Source: Campylobacter fetus subsp. testudinum 03-427
Lineage (GTDB): Bacteria; Campylobacterota; Campylobacteria; Campylobacterales; Campylobacteraceae
Length of the DNA stretch: 64,000 nt
NCBI GenBank assembly: GCA_000495505.1
Contig: CP006833.1
Span: 1,488,001 to 1,552,000 of the forward strand
Direction of reading: 5' to 3'
The first letter of the stretch is position 1. The number at the start of each line of letters is the position of its first letter. Shown here one piece after another: positions 28,447 through 37,920 of this stretch. The notes beneath the pieces are model-generated. The model saw only the letters and a program-made list of their open reading frames with translations, ran no database searches and was not told the DNA's origin. A program made the translations under genes and the position numbers.

Positions 28447-29001
28447 TCAAATATTTGCATTTTTTATAAGCACTCTTTTGCGATAAATATTTGAAACTTC
28501 AGTCGCGTCTCCAACCAAAAGAGCGTTTGTAGAACAAACTGCAGCGCACATAGGTACTTTTCCCTCCGCAATTCGGTTTTGACCATAAAGATGACGTTCT
28601 GTTTGGCTATTTGTCTCTTCTGGACCTCCAGCACACATAGTGCATTTATCCATCTCGCCTTTGATACCAAAAGCACCATCGCGTGGAAATTGAGGAGCAC
28701 CAAACGGACAAGCGTATAAGCAGTATCCACAACCTATACATTTATTCTTATCGTGAAGAACTATTCCATCAGCTCTTATATAAAAGCAACTCACTGGACA
28801 AACTTGAGCGCAAGGTGCATCGGTACAGTGCTGACAAGCAATCGTACTTGATACCTCTTTTCCCTCTATACCATCATTTACCGTGATAACTTTTCGGCGA
28901 TTTATCCCAACTGGAACTTCATGAGCTGAGCTACAAGCAACTTGACAAGCAAAACAGCTTATACACCTATTTTTATCTACATAAAATTTCATTCTTGCCA
29001 T
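28447..29001 (-). CDS. fdhB: Formate dehydrogenase iron-sulfur subunit
   Basis: FdhB carries electrons from FdhA towards the quinone pool through four [4Fe-4S] clusters. Cysteine groups are seen at CISCFACQVAC, CQHCTDAPCAQVC, CIGCGYCLYACPFG and CTMC with a later CAAVC. The 184-residue protein has no hydrophobic anchor at its C-terminus, so it depends on FdhA export and on a separate cytochrome b subunit for membrane attachment. A strong AAGGAGATAGT precedes the ATG. It is the last gene of the operon here and is followed by a terminator. No fdhC is found next to it, unlike in C. jejuni. Confidence 0.92.
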   Translation of the reverse strand: MARMKFYVDKNRCISCFACQVACSSAHEVPVGINRRKVITVNDGIEGKEVSSTIACQHCTDAPCAQVCPVSCFYIRADGIVLHDKNKCIGCGYCLYACPFGAPQFPRDGAFGIKGEMDKCTMCAGGPEETNSQTERHLYGQNRIAEGKVPMCAAVCSTNALLVGDATEVSNIYRKRVLIKNANI

Positions 29002-29015
29002 ACTATCTCCTTAGC

Positions 29016-31973
29016 TCATTTTTCATCGAAAAACGCTGTTTTAAATCTGCTTTGATCACTTGCACGCTCTAATCTACAAAGTCCGGCGTTAAACTCAGAA
29101 ATTTGAGTAACGATATCAAAACCGTAATTAGTGATAGTATTTGAACTCTCACCTATGGTATATGGCTTAGTACCTTCTGGATATCTGTCACTTAGATCTA
29201 CTCCTTGCATAACTCCAGCAAAGTTATATGGAAGACAAATTCTATCAGGTGTTACACTATAAGAATGGATACATTTTACTTTTATCTTTGTGCCTTGTGG
29301 GCTATGTATCCACATCATCTCTCCATCTTGTATGCCGTATTTCAAAGCAAGCTCTGGATTTACGTGAGCAAACATTTCTGGAGTTATATGAGCCAAATAT
29401 TTACTAGTTCTTTCTATCATACCAGCACCGCTTAAATTTACTAAACGCATTGAGCTTATAATAGTAGGGAAATCCTTACTCCAATCTTGCGCTTTTTGCT
29501 CGCTTTCAAATTTAGTAGAAACTCTGAAATTCTTAGCTTGATCGCCGAAAGTAGGATATTTCTCAACTAGATCTTTGCGCGGAGAGTGGATCGGCTCTCT
29601 ATGCTTTGGATACTGATCTATAAATTCCCACACTATAGCTCTTGCTTTTGCATTTCCGCAAGGGCTAACACCTGCTTCTTCGCATTTTTTAGCGATTATG
29701 CCGCTATAGTCCATATTCCAACCGCTACCCATTTTAGCTTTTTCTTCTTCACTTAGAGTGATACCCAAAACTTTTTCTATATTATCTTTGGTAATTTGTG
29801 GATATCCGCCTTTTACTTTTGAACCAGGAATAGTAACGGCGTCTTCTGCTAACTGACTAACGCCATTATGCTCAAGTCCAAAACGGTTTCTAAATCCCAT
29901 ACCGCCTTTCCATACAGGTTTTGTCGCATCATAAAGTACTGGACTTCCTGGGTGATTTTTATTCCAGCAAGGCCACGGAAGACCGTAATACTCACCTGCT
30001 ACAGGGCTGCCCGGTTTTCCCATAAGAGTATCTGGATCAAAATTTATCCAGTTTTCTTGATGTTTTTTGAGACGATCTGCCGTACGTCCGTTGTTGCCGA
30101 TACTTTGAGTAGTTCTTGCTATCTCGTTTGTAGCATCATCAGGCCATACGAAGCTATCTTTTACTTTTTTAAGCTCTCCATCTACGATATCTATCATCAT
30201 ACCTTTTACGTACTCATCATAAAAACCAAATTTTTTAGCAAAAAGCATCATTATTTCTTGGTCTTCTTTTGACTCGTAAATCGGAGGTATAACTTGACTT
30301 CTCCACTGAGCTGAACGATTTGTGGCGCTTACATATCCACTACTTTCAAACTGAGTTGCAGCAGGCAATATATAAACTCCATCTTTTCTATCACTCAAAA
30401 TTGCGACTTCATTTACGAACGGCTCTACTACTACAAGCATATCGAGCTTATCTATAGCCTCTTTTATCTTAGTAAGATGCGCCATAGAAGTGATACCAGT
30501 ACCTTGCACCCAAAGAACTCTTAAATTTCCACTTGAAAAAGTATTTTCTTCTTTTAAAACACCTTGCCACCATTTAGATAGTGAATAACCTTTTTCGTTT
30601 CTCCAGTTTCTATCTTCTGGGTTTTTTGAATCATGATAAAAATACTCTTTAAATTTAGTTCCTTCAACATCATCTCCTAGTTTTTCTCTAGGCTCTTTAA
30701 CGCTAGTTGCAAAACGTTTTATAAATTTATCATAGTCTTGTCCCCAGCCTTTACAAAAATGCTTCCATGCAGGATCTGCCAAACCATAATATCCAGGGAG
30801 CGAGTCTGCAAGATTGTTCATATCTGTTGCGCCTTGAACGTTGTCGTGACCACGGATAATATTACATCCGCCACCAGCTTTTCCTACGTTTCCTAATATC
30901 AGTTGCAAAAGTGCGTAAATTCTAGTATTTGAGCTGCCAACTGAGTGCTGAGTTACGCCTAAAGCCCACGCTAAGGTTGCAGGTTTTGTAGTAGCAAAAA
31001 CTCTAGTTATCTCTATGAGCTGCTCTGCAGGAATTCCAGTAACATTCTGAGTTTCTTGCGGAGTCCAGTGCTCGGCTTCTTTTCTTATCTCATCAACTGC
31101 GTAAGAGCGAGTTTTTATAAATTCTTTATCTTCCCAACCGTTTTTAAATATCAAATGAAGCATTCCATAAGCAAATGCTATATCAGTTCCTGGTCTAAGT
31201 CTTACGAAATAATCAGCCTTCGCAGCAGATTTTGTATATACTGGATCAACTACGATAAGTTTGCAGTTATTTCTATCTTTTGCTTGAAGCATATGCTTAA
31301 AGCCGATAGGATTTGCAACTGCTGAGTTTGCTCCTATTAGAAGTATCGCTTTTGAGTTTGCTGTTACATCACCAAAGTGATTTGTCATCGCGCCATAACC
31401 CCAAGTATTGGCCACACCGGCCACTGTTGCGCTATGTCAAATACGTGCTACGTGATCTATATTATTCGTTCCCCAAAAAGCTGCAAATTTTCTAAAGTAA
31501 AATGCTTGTTCGTTGCTAAATTTAGCCGAACCTAAAAACTCGACGCAGTCTGGTCCGTCTTCTTTTCTAATCTCAAGAAGTTTATCACCGATCTCGTTGA
31601 TAGCAGTTTCCCAGCTGATCCTCTCCCATTTACCATTTACTTTTTTCATCGGATATTTTACACGCTGTTTTGACTTTGTAAGATCTATTTGATCAATGCC
31701 TTTACAGCAGTGGCTACCTTGAGATATAGGATGATCTATCGCCATATCTTGTCTTATCCAAACACCGTCTTTTACCTCAGCTTCTATACCACAACCAGCT
31801 GAACATATAGTACAGATAGTGCGAACTTTTTTTGAGCCGGGAAATGGGTTTTTTATCTCTTCATTTGTAGCGGTTCTTAATGTCTCATTCTCTTTACCAA
31901 ACGCCATAGTGCTTCCAGCACCAAGAGCAGCAAGCTTTAAGAATGAGCGCCTACCTATGTGAGCTTCACTCAT
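29016..31973 (-). CDS. fdhA: Formate dehydrogenase catalytic subunit, selenoprotein (in-frame TGA = Sec179)
   Basis: FdhA oxidises formate to carbon dioxide at a molybdenum or tungsten bis-MGD centre in the periplasm. It starts with a Tat signal (GRRSFLKLAALGAGSTMAFG). A [4Fe-4S] site follows (CTICSAGCGIEAEV, then CCKG). The frame is interrupted by TGA at 31437-31439 exactly where the family has Sec or Cys: DHVARI-U-HSATVAGVANTW. Reading through gives 985 residues with an intact molybdopterin oxidoreductase domain and the dinucleotide-binding C-terminus. A SECIS-like hairpin directly follows the TGA, and selA-selB lie 3 kb away. A frameshift or nonsense mutation is therefore not a good explanation. 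Confidence 0.95.
31410..31439 (-). promoter_or_regulatory. UGA selenocysteine codon with bacterial SECIS hairpin
   Basis: Reading on the minus strand, TGA (31439-31437) is followed after 18 bases by the loop GGTGT (31418-31414), closed by a GGCC/GGCC stem. The loop begins with the two G residues that SelB contacts, and the 18-base spacing is what I recall for the E. coli fdhF element. The stem is short and GC-rich against an AT-rich background. Confidence 0.75.
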
Positions 31974-31983
31974 TTTAAGCCTT

Positions 31984-32187
31984 TCAATACGCTATTTTAT
32001 AAAATTTTTCCCAAGCTTCACTTTTATAGTAAAGCACCTCTTTTTTCTTTGTTTTACCACTTACAACACCATTTTGATTTGATTCGTTGTATTCTTTAGA
32101 AGCAAAAGCCCCTGTAGCGGCTACTCCTGCACCAGCTATTGCGCCTACTTGCAAAGCTTTTTTAAGAAATTCTCTTCTATTTTTCAA
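31984..32187 (-). CDS. Small Tat-signal protein of the formate dehydrogenase operon
   Basis: The 67-residue product starts MKNRREFLKKALQVGAIAGA, a twin-arginine signal with a hydrophobic core, and ends with a short lysine- and tyrosine-rich tail. Similar small Tat peptides lie upstream of fdhA in other Campylobacters. Their role is not known to me; a membrane-anchored assembly or docking factor is possible. The start is a TTG at 32187, placed five bases after AAGGAG. The longer frame from 32211 would put that ribosome-binding site inside the gene. It ends 10 bases before fdhA. Confidence 0.75.
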   Translation of the reverse strand: MKNRREFLKKALQVGAIAGAGVAATGAFASKEYNESNQNGVVSGKTKKKEVLYYKSEAWEKFYKIAY

Positions 32188-32234
32188 AGCAACTCCTTGT
32201 ATCATAAGCAAAATATATTTTACTTATTTATTTT

Positions 32235-32240
32235 ATTCTA
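32235..32240 (-). promoter_or_regulatory. Possible -10 box upstream of the Tat peptide-fdhA-fdhB genes
   Basis: The minus strand reads AAGTAGAATAAAATA, with TAGAAT 48 bases before the TTG start at 32187. The 129-base gap here would allow fdhA-fdhB to be transcribed apart from the chaperone genes upstream. Confidence 0.3.
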
Positions 32241-32316
32241 CTTTAAAGAGTATCAAAATCAAATAATAAGTTAATACTAATAATTTAAATTTATTTAAGT
32301 TTCAAAATATATAAAT

Positions 32317-32994
32317 TTATATCTTAGTAAATTCGTCCCACATAACTTTACTTTTTGGAGTTGCCATTTTAGTTTGAAATGGTTTTTTATGCAAAGACTC
32401 TTCGGCTATACTTCTTTCAAATTTAGGAGCTTTAAATCCTAAAATAGCACGTTCAAGACTAATGAAATTTATATAAATATTAGCATAAGATCTAAAAAAA
32501 TCCGCAGCTTCATGCTCTTTTGTCATCTTTGCAAACTCATCAGAAAACTCATTTATCAAAGTTTCAAAAAGCTCCCTTGAGAGAGTTAAATTATTTTTCA
32601 ATATTGTAGCCATTAGCTTAAAAATAAAACCCAAATAATCCTCAGAGCAGCTACATCTATTCGTATCTCTTCTAAAGTTGCTTCTTTTTAAGATTTCTAT
32701 AACTTTCAAACGCTTATTGCCATCATCTCTTCCCTCATCATAAAAGCTAGCACTTAGAGGAATATTCGTATAACTAAGATCAAATAAAACAGAGTTTTGC
32801 TCTTTTTTAAACTCATCAAAACTAAATTTAATAATATTTGCAAAATCAGCCTCATTTGATGGCTCTATAGGATTTTTAGCAAGGTAAATGGCTTGTTCTA
32901 TAAACTCTTCATAACGTTTTTTATCTTCGCTGTAAAATAGCGGATAAGATAAAAATTCATAATAATAACTTCTCCCAATATCCAAATCACTCAT
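32317..32994 (-). CDS. TorD-family molybdoenzyme chaperone, probably for FdhA
   Basis: The 225-residue protein is a helical cytoplasmic chaperone of the TorD/DmsD type. Visible features are GRSYYYEFLSYPLFY near the N-terminus, the mid-protein LSASFYDEGRDDGNKRL, and a helix-rich C-terminal half with HEAADFFRSYANIYINF, which corresponds to the conserved hinge region of this family. Such proteins hold the Tat signal of a molybdoenzyme until cofactor insertion. The position between an Fe-S protein and fdhA points to FdhA as client. It overlaps the upstream gene by 4 bases. Confidence 0.85.
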   Translation of the reverse strand: MSDLDIGRSYYYEFLSYPLFYSEDKKRYEEFIEQAIYLAKNPIEPSNEADFANIIKFSFDEFKKEQNSVLFDLSYTNIPLSASFYDEGRDDGNKRLKVIEILKRSNFRRDTNRCSCSEDYLGFIFKLMATILKNNLTLSRELFETLINEFSDEFAKMTKEHEAADFFRSYANIYINFISLERAILGFKAPKFERSIAEESLHKKPFQTKMATPKSKVMWDEFTKI

Positions 32995-34652
32995 AATTCT
33001 TCCTTTTCTAAATCACTCATCATCATAAGTTTTGCTTTACAATCAGCGCAACAATAAAGCGTCCTAATTTTCAAATCATTCCCGCCAAACACAGGCTTAA
33101 GCATAGAAGCTATCTTTTTTACGGATTTCACAGTTGCAAATTCTTTACCGCACTCCACGCATTTAAATAGCTCGTCTTTAGCCAAAGTTTTATACTCAAA
33201 ATAACCCGGCTCAAGGCTCATTCCGTCTCTTATAACTGTGAGCGTATCTTTTTCGGCGCAACTATTCTCACAATACCCACAAGTCGTGCAAAGTGAAGCG
33301 TTAAATTTAAGCGAATTATCACTCTTATCGGCATATAATGCTCCAACATTGCAAGCTCCAACGCATGATAAACAAAGAGTACAGCTGCTCTCATTTACAA
33401 CGATTCTTCCATATCTTACTAACTCACCGCAACTTGTTTTACCATAATCTTTACTGTTTAACATATGCAAAACTCTTTTGGAAAAAATCTCTCTTTTGCT
33501 AAGATTTGTCTCATTTAGATCATACTTGCTATTTGGTATAAATGACGCTCTATCCAAAGCTGTTTTCAAACTCTCTTTGTCATTTGCAACTTCTATGGCT
33601 TTGACTCCATATATTTTTTCATAAATTTCATTAATCAGCTCAAGGCTCTGCTTTGTACCATTTGTTATCTGTTTTGTATATAAAACTACGGTTGCGCCTA
33701 TTGTTTGAAGGAGAGTCAAAAGATAAGATTGATCTAAAAAATTTACTGATTTTAGAGCAAGAGGAAGTATGTTTTCTTTTAAATTGATATTTAAATTTGA
33801 TATATCCACACCCTCATCAAACGCCAAAACTATTCTATCTTCATATATTTTAGCAACTTCATAAAATCCGTTTCTTGGCATCATATTATACTCAAGCGAT
33901 CCACTCGGACAGACGCTTATACAGGCTCCACAAGCGATACAGTCAATATCTGAAAACTCAAGCTCTTTTATCTCATCATCTTTCATTATAGCAACGGTGG
34001 GACAGGCATCTACGCATTTAGCGCAATGCTTTGTTCTTCTACCTTTGTATTGACAGGTTTGAGCGTCATAGGCGATTGTTTTTTTATAATTAAACATAGG
34101 ACTTACTTTATTTACAAGATTTAAAATCTCATAATTTTCTAAACCATCTATCTCAAAACAACCACTCTGTTTTAGCATATAATCTTTAGCATTTCGAACC
34201 AACAAAATATCAAACTCTATCTCAAACTCACCATCTTTTTGCAGTACTATAGCTACTAATTCACCTATCTCTCCATATAAAAACTTAACTTCATTATGAT
34301 TTAAGCAGATCACCTTAAATCCTGCATTTTCCAGCTCTTTTGCAGCCAACTCTAGCTCATCGCTAATTAGTAAAATATTTCTACCAACGCTCTTTGATAA
34401 ATCAGCGTCTAAAGCAAAATCAAACGCGGTAGCTCTAGCTTCATAAAGTTTCAATGAGTTTTTAGCTTTTAATAGCATATTCTCTTTGGTATTATTTAGA
34501 TAAAAATTTATCTCAGGAGCGTATATCTGAGCGTTTAATGACTTTGAATTAGATACTAAAAACTCTTCATCATTTGGTAAATTTAGAGTTTTTATACTAT
34601 CGTCAAGAACTATTTCTTCACTATTATTATATAAAAATGCAAACTCTTGCAT
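32991..34652 (-). CDS. Multi-cluster 4Fe-4S ferredoxin-type protein of the fdh operon
   Basis: This 553-residue cytoplasmic protein (no signal or membrane helix) has an N-terminal 190 residues that I cannot assign. A first pair of [4Fe-4S] sites follows near residues 200-250 (CAKCVDACP and CIACGACISVCP), then a further 160 unassigned residues, and a second pair near 415-475 (CTLCLSCVGACN and CTTCGYCENSC). A C-terminal C-x2-C ... C-C-x2-C set (KCVECGKEF, YCCADCKAK) looks like a metal-binding ribbon. It heads the fdh operon and is divergent from selA. It may feed electrons or help assemble the Mo/Fe-S enzyme. Function not known to me. Confidence 0.8.
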   Translation of the reverse strand: MQEFAFLYNNSEEIVLDDSIKTLNLPNDEEFLVSNSKSLNAQIYAPEINFYLNNTKENMLLKAKNSLKLYEARATAFDFALDADLSKSVGRNILLISDELELAAKELENAGFKVICLNHNEVKFLYGEIGELVAIVLQKDGEFEIEFDILLVRNAKDYMLKQSGCFEIDGLENYEILNLVNKVSPMFNYKKTIAYDAQTCQYKGRRTKHCAKCVDACPTVAIMKDDEIKELEFSDIDCIACGACISVCPSGSLEYNMMPRNGFYEVAKIYEDRIVLAFDEGVDISNLNINLKENILPLALKSVNFLDQSYLLTLLQTIGATVVLYTKQITNGTKQSLELINEIYEKIYGVKAIEVANDKESLKTALDRASFIPNSKYDLNETNLSKREIFSKRVLHMLNSKDYGKTSCGELVRYGRIVVNESSCTLCLSCVGACNVGALYADKSDNSLKFNASLCTTCGYCENSCAEKDTLTVIRDGMSLEPGYFEYKTLAKDELFKCVECGKEFATVKSVKKIASMLKPVFGGNDLKIRTLYCCADCKAKLMMMSDLEKEEL

Positions 34653-34671
34653 AACCTTCCTTGATTAAAAT

Positions 34672-34677
34672 ATTATA
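34672..34677 (-). promoter_or_regulatory. -10 box of the fdh operon (leftward)
   Basis: The minus strand reads GAGTATAATATT, giving TATAAT 20 bases before the start codon at 34652, whose ribosome-binding site is AAGGAAGG. It lies in the 143-base divergent region shared with selA. Confidence 0.45.
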
Positions 34678-34763
34678 CTCATAATATAACCATTTATATA
34701 AATTTAGGCTGATTATTTATAACTAATAATTAACTTAAAAGGAAAATCAAAACTAAAAAATGA

Positions 34764-34769
34764 TATACT
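34764..34769 (+). promoter_or_regulatory. Extended -10 promoter of selA-selB
   Basis: TGATATACTG has a TG one base upstream of TATACT, 27 bases before the selA ATG at 34796. Confidence 0.5.
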
Positions 34770-34795
34770 GAGTTTAAATTTAATTGAGAAAAACT

Positions 34796-36112
34796 ATGAA
34801 TAAACTTCCAAAAATCGATAAAATTCCAAATCTAAAAGAGTTTCAAAACTATTTTAAACCAGCGCTTTTAGATATCTCCAAATCAGTATTAGAAGAGATC
34901 AGAAGTAAAAATCAAAATGAAACTATATCAGAGCAAGATGTTATAAATTTGATAAAAAACTCATACGCCTTGTTTCAAAATATCGAGCCAAAACCGCTTA
35001 TAAACGCGACAGGAGTTATAATACATACTAATCTTGGAAGAAGCCCTATCGGTGAAAATTTAATTAAACAAGCAGCTCATCTTGTGACTTCATACTCAAA
35101 TTTAGAATACAGCTTAAGTAACGGCAAAAGAGGCGATAGATACGCATATACAAGTTATCTTTGTAAGCTGTTATTTGGTTGCGAAGACGCTCTTATAGTA
35201 AATAATAACGCAGCCGCAGTTTTTCTTGTGTTAAATAGTTTTGCAGGTGGAAAAGAAGTACCAGTTAGCCGTGGTGAATTAGTAGAAATCGGAGGAAGCT
35301 TTAGAGTGCCAGAAGTGATGAAAAACAGCGGAGCCATACTCAAAGAGATCGGCACTACAAACAAAACTCATCTAAGCGACTATGAAAACTCTATAAATGA
35401 AAACACAGCTATGATCTTAAAAGTACATAAATCAAACTACGATATAGTCGGATTTTCTAGTGAAGTTTCTATAAACGATATCGCAAAATTGACCCAAAAA
35501 AGCGGAATTTTAAGCTATTATGATCTTGGTAGCGGATATGTGAATACGCTTCCTTACTCTCTAAGCAAGAATGAGCCAAACGTAAAAAAACTGATACAAA
35601 GCGGAGTTGATATCATAAGTTTTAGCGGTGATAAACTTTTTGGCAGTGTGCAATGCGGCATAATACTTGGTAAAAAAGAGCTTATAAACAAGCTTAAAAA
35701 CAATCAAATTTTAAGAATGCTAAGAGTCGATAAAATGGTGCTTAGCGTGTTAAATGAAACGATAAAAGCGTACTTAAACAAAGATTTTCATCTCATAAAA
35801 CCTATAAATCAAATTTATAAAACATTAAGCGAACTAGAAATGCAAGCTAGGAGAGTTTTAGAAAACATCAAACTAGAAGCTAGCATAAAAGAGACTAAAA
35901 CTTTTGTTGGCGGAGGAACAATGCCAAATAAAAGCTATCCTTCAATCGGGCTATTTTTTAAAGGAAACGCAAACAAAAATGAGCTTAAATTTAGAAAATG
36001 CGGAATCATAGGCAGGATTGAAAATGAGGAGTTTTTGCTTGATTTCCGTTCTATTTTTGAAAACGAGATAGAAAACATCATAAAAATTATAAACGGAATG
36101 AGTGATGAATAG
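34796..36112 (+). CDS. selA: L-seryl-tRNA(Sec) selenium transferase
   Basis: SelA is a PLP enzyme that turns Ser-tRNA(Sec) into Sec-tRNA(Sec) using selenophosphate. The N-terminal tRNA-binding domain precedes PKPLINATGVIIHTNLGRSP (about residue 62), then SNGKRGDRYAYTS, NNAAAVFLVLNSFAGG, EIGGSFRVPEV, VHKSNYDIVGF, and SFSGDKLFGSVQCGIILG, which holds the PLP lysine near residue 281. At 438 residues it is of normal length. The ATG at 36 bases past TATACT-driven transcription start is preferred to a TTG 12 bases upstream. It overlaps selB by 8 bases. Confidence 0.96.
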   Translation: MNKLPKIDKIPNLKEFQNYFKPALLDISKSVLEEIRSKNQNETISEQDVINLIKNSYALFQNIEPKPLINATGVIIHTNLGRSPIGENLIKQAAHLVTSYSNLEYSLSNGKRGDRYAYTSYLCKLLFGCEDALIVNNNAAAVFLVLNSFAGGKEVPVSRGELVEIGGSFRVPEVMKNSGAILKEIGTTNKTHLSDYENSINENTAMILKVHKSNYDIVGFSSEVSINDIAKLTQKSGILSYYDLGSGYVNTLPYSLSKNEPNVKKLIQSGVDIISFSGDKLFGSVQCGIILGKKELINKLKNNQILRMLRVDKMVLSVLNETIKAYLNKDFHLIKPINQIYKTLSELEMQARRVLENIKLEASIKETKTFVGGGTMPNKSYPSIGLFFKGNANKNELKFRKCGIIGRIENEEFLLDFRSIFENEIENIIKIINGMSDE

Positions 36113-37910
36113 CGTAATAATAGGAACTTCAGGTCATATAGATCACGGAAAAACAGCACTTATCAAAGCTTTAAACGGCTATGAGGGCGACAAAACATCA
36201 GATGAGATAAAACGCGGTATCACGATAGATCTTAGTTTTTCAAATTTAAATAACGGAATTAAAAATATAGCATTTATCGATGTTCCTGGTCACGAAAATT
36301 TAGTAAAAACTATGATAAGCGGAGCGTTTCAATTTGACGCTTGTATGCTCGTAATAGCAGCCAACGAAGGGCTTAAACCGCAAACAAAAGAGCATATAGA
36401 AATACTAAATTTACTAAATGTAAAAAATATAATTTTGGTATTTTCAAAATGTGATTTAGTAAGTAAAAACGAACAATCAGAAGTCAAAAATAGCGTATTG
36501 GATTTTATAAAAGATTTCTCAAATTTAGAAGTTTTAAGAAGTTTTTTCGTCAGCATAAAAGATAAAAATAGCATCGATGAGCTAAAAAATTATCTTTTTA
36601 CAGTTCAAAGAAAAATGCATGATAAAGACTCTATTTTTCGCTACTACATTGATAGAGTTTTTCAAGTAAAAGGTCACGGCACAGTCGTTACTGGAGGCGT
36701 ATTAAAAGGTACTTTGAAAGTTGGAGAGCAAATTTTAAACTTGGATTTGAATGAAAGTTTTATATTAAGAAATTTAGAAGTTCATGCTCAAAGCGCAAAA
36801 ATAGTAGAAGCTCCAAATAGAGCTGCATTAAACTTAAGCGGAGATAAAACTTATGCTTTAAAAAAAGGTCAAATTTTAAGCAAAAAGGGGTTTTGGCGAG
36901 GATTTCTTGAGGCTGATTGTTTTGTAAGCGGAAATTTAACTCACAATAGTGAAGTCATTTTTTGTGTCGGATCTAAACAAGTAAATGCAAAAGCCGCACT
37001 TTTAAAAGAGAATTTTTTTACATTTAAATTTGATAAAATGATGTTTTTAGAGTTCAATGAACCGTTTATTTTACTAAAAAATAGCAGAGTTATAGGCGGC
37101 GGATCGGTTTTAAATCCAGTAAGCGAACCTCTTAAAAAAGATGTGAAATCAGATCTACTTTTAGCACTCAAAAATCTGGATTTCATACGAGCTTTTGAAA
37201 TTTTAAGTAGATCTCATAGACACGGTTTTGGACTTATATCGTCTTTGCAAAGATTTGGTATGAGTCCGAGCGCCGCTCTTGAGATAGCTTCAAATTTAAA
37301 AGATGTTTTTGTAGATAAAAAAGCGGCTTGTATCTACACAAATGACGGCTATAACGACATTAAAGAGTTTATCAAATTTATAATAAACAAAAACAAAGAT
37401 GCTATGTTTTCTGCATCTAGCATAAATACAAAGCTATCTTGGGCAAGTACGGATTTTATAGAAGCTGTTTTAAATGAGCTAGAAATAGACAAAATAGTCC
37501 AAAAAAACGGAAGTATTTATACTAAATTTGGAACTAATTTTGATGAATTAAACACAACAGCAGAAGGTAAAATTTATGATATTTTGGAAAAAGGATATAT
37601 CACTCCAAAAGCACCGTACAACATATATGATGAGCTTGATATCGATAAAATAGTAGGAGATACAGCTCTAAAAAAGCTCACAAAAGCAAAAAAAGTAGTA
37701 AGACTGGAACACAATCTTTTTATAAGTTCAAATGCATTAAATAAAGCGATAAATATGTTAAGAGATATCATAAAAAATGAAGGAAAAGTAAATATAACCA
37801 GCGCTAAAAATCATCTAAATTTAAGTAGAAAGTATGCTTTAGCATATTTGGAATATCTTGATAAATTTGCCGATATTAAGAAATTTGAAAACGATAGGCT
37901 TTTTGTTTAA
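36105..37910 (+). CDS. selB: Selenocysteine-specific elongation factor SelB
   Basis: SelB is an EF-Tu-like GTPase that brings Sec-tRNA to the ribosome at UGA codons marked by a SECIS hairpin. The G domain has GTSGHIDHGKTALIKAL, DVPGHENLVKTMISG and SKCDL. Beta-barrel domains II and III follow (about residues 175-340), and the C-terminal 250 residues contain the winged-helix repeats that bind SECIS RNA (for example KNHLNLSRKYALAYLEYLD). At 601 residues it is complete. The ATG at 36105 follows the GTG of an overlapping frame. With selA and fdhA close by, this locus encodes most of its own decoding system; selC and selD are not in the window. Confidence 0.96.
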   Translation: MNSVIIGTSGHIDHGKTALIKALNGYEGDKTSDEIKRGITIDLSFSNLNNGIKNIAFIDVPGHENLVKTMISGAFQFDACMLVIAANEGLKPQTKEHIEILNLLNVKNIILVFSKCDLVSKNEQSEVKNSVLDFIKDFSNLEVLRSFFVSIKDKNSIDELKNYLFTVQRKMHDKDSIFRYYIDRVFQVKGHGTVVTGGVLKGTLKVGEQILNLDLNESFILRNLEVHAQSAKIVEAPNRAALNLSGDKTYALKKGQILSKKGFWRGFLEADCFVSGNLTHNSEVIFCVGSKQVNAKAALLKENFFTFKFDKMMFLEFNEPFILLKNSRVIGGGSVLNPVSEPLKKDVKSDLLLALKNLDFIRAFEILSRSHRHGFGLISSLQRFGMSPSAALEIASNLKDVFVDKKAACIYTNDGYNDIKEFIKFIINKNKDAMFSASSINTKLSWASTDFIEAVLNELEIDKIVQKNGSIYTKFGTNFDELNTTAEGKIYDILEKGYITPKAPYNIYDELDIDKIVGDTALKKLTKAKKVVRLEHNLFISSNALNKAINMLRDIIKNEGKVNITSAKNHLNLSRKYALAYLEYLDKFADIKKFENDRLFV

Positions 37911-37920
37911 AAACAACGCC

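Noticed and set aside
29016-31973. Possible frameshift or nonsense mutation splitting fdhA
   Set aside because: The stop is TGA at the exact Sec position, the frame continues without shift, and a SECIS-like hairpin plus selA-selB are present.
34653-34795. Possible selC (tRNA-Sec) gene in the fdh-selA gap
   Set aside because: The 143 bases are AT-rich with promoter boxes and no cloverleaf arms or CCA-like acceptor end.
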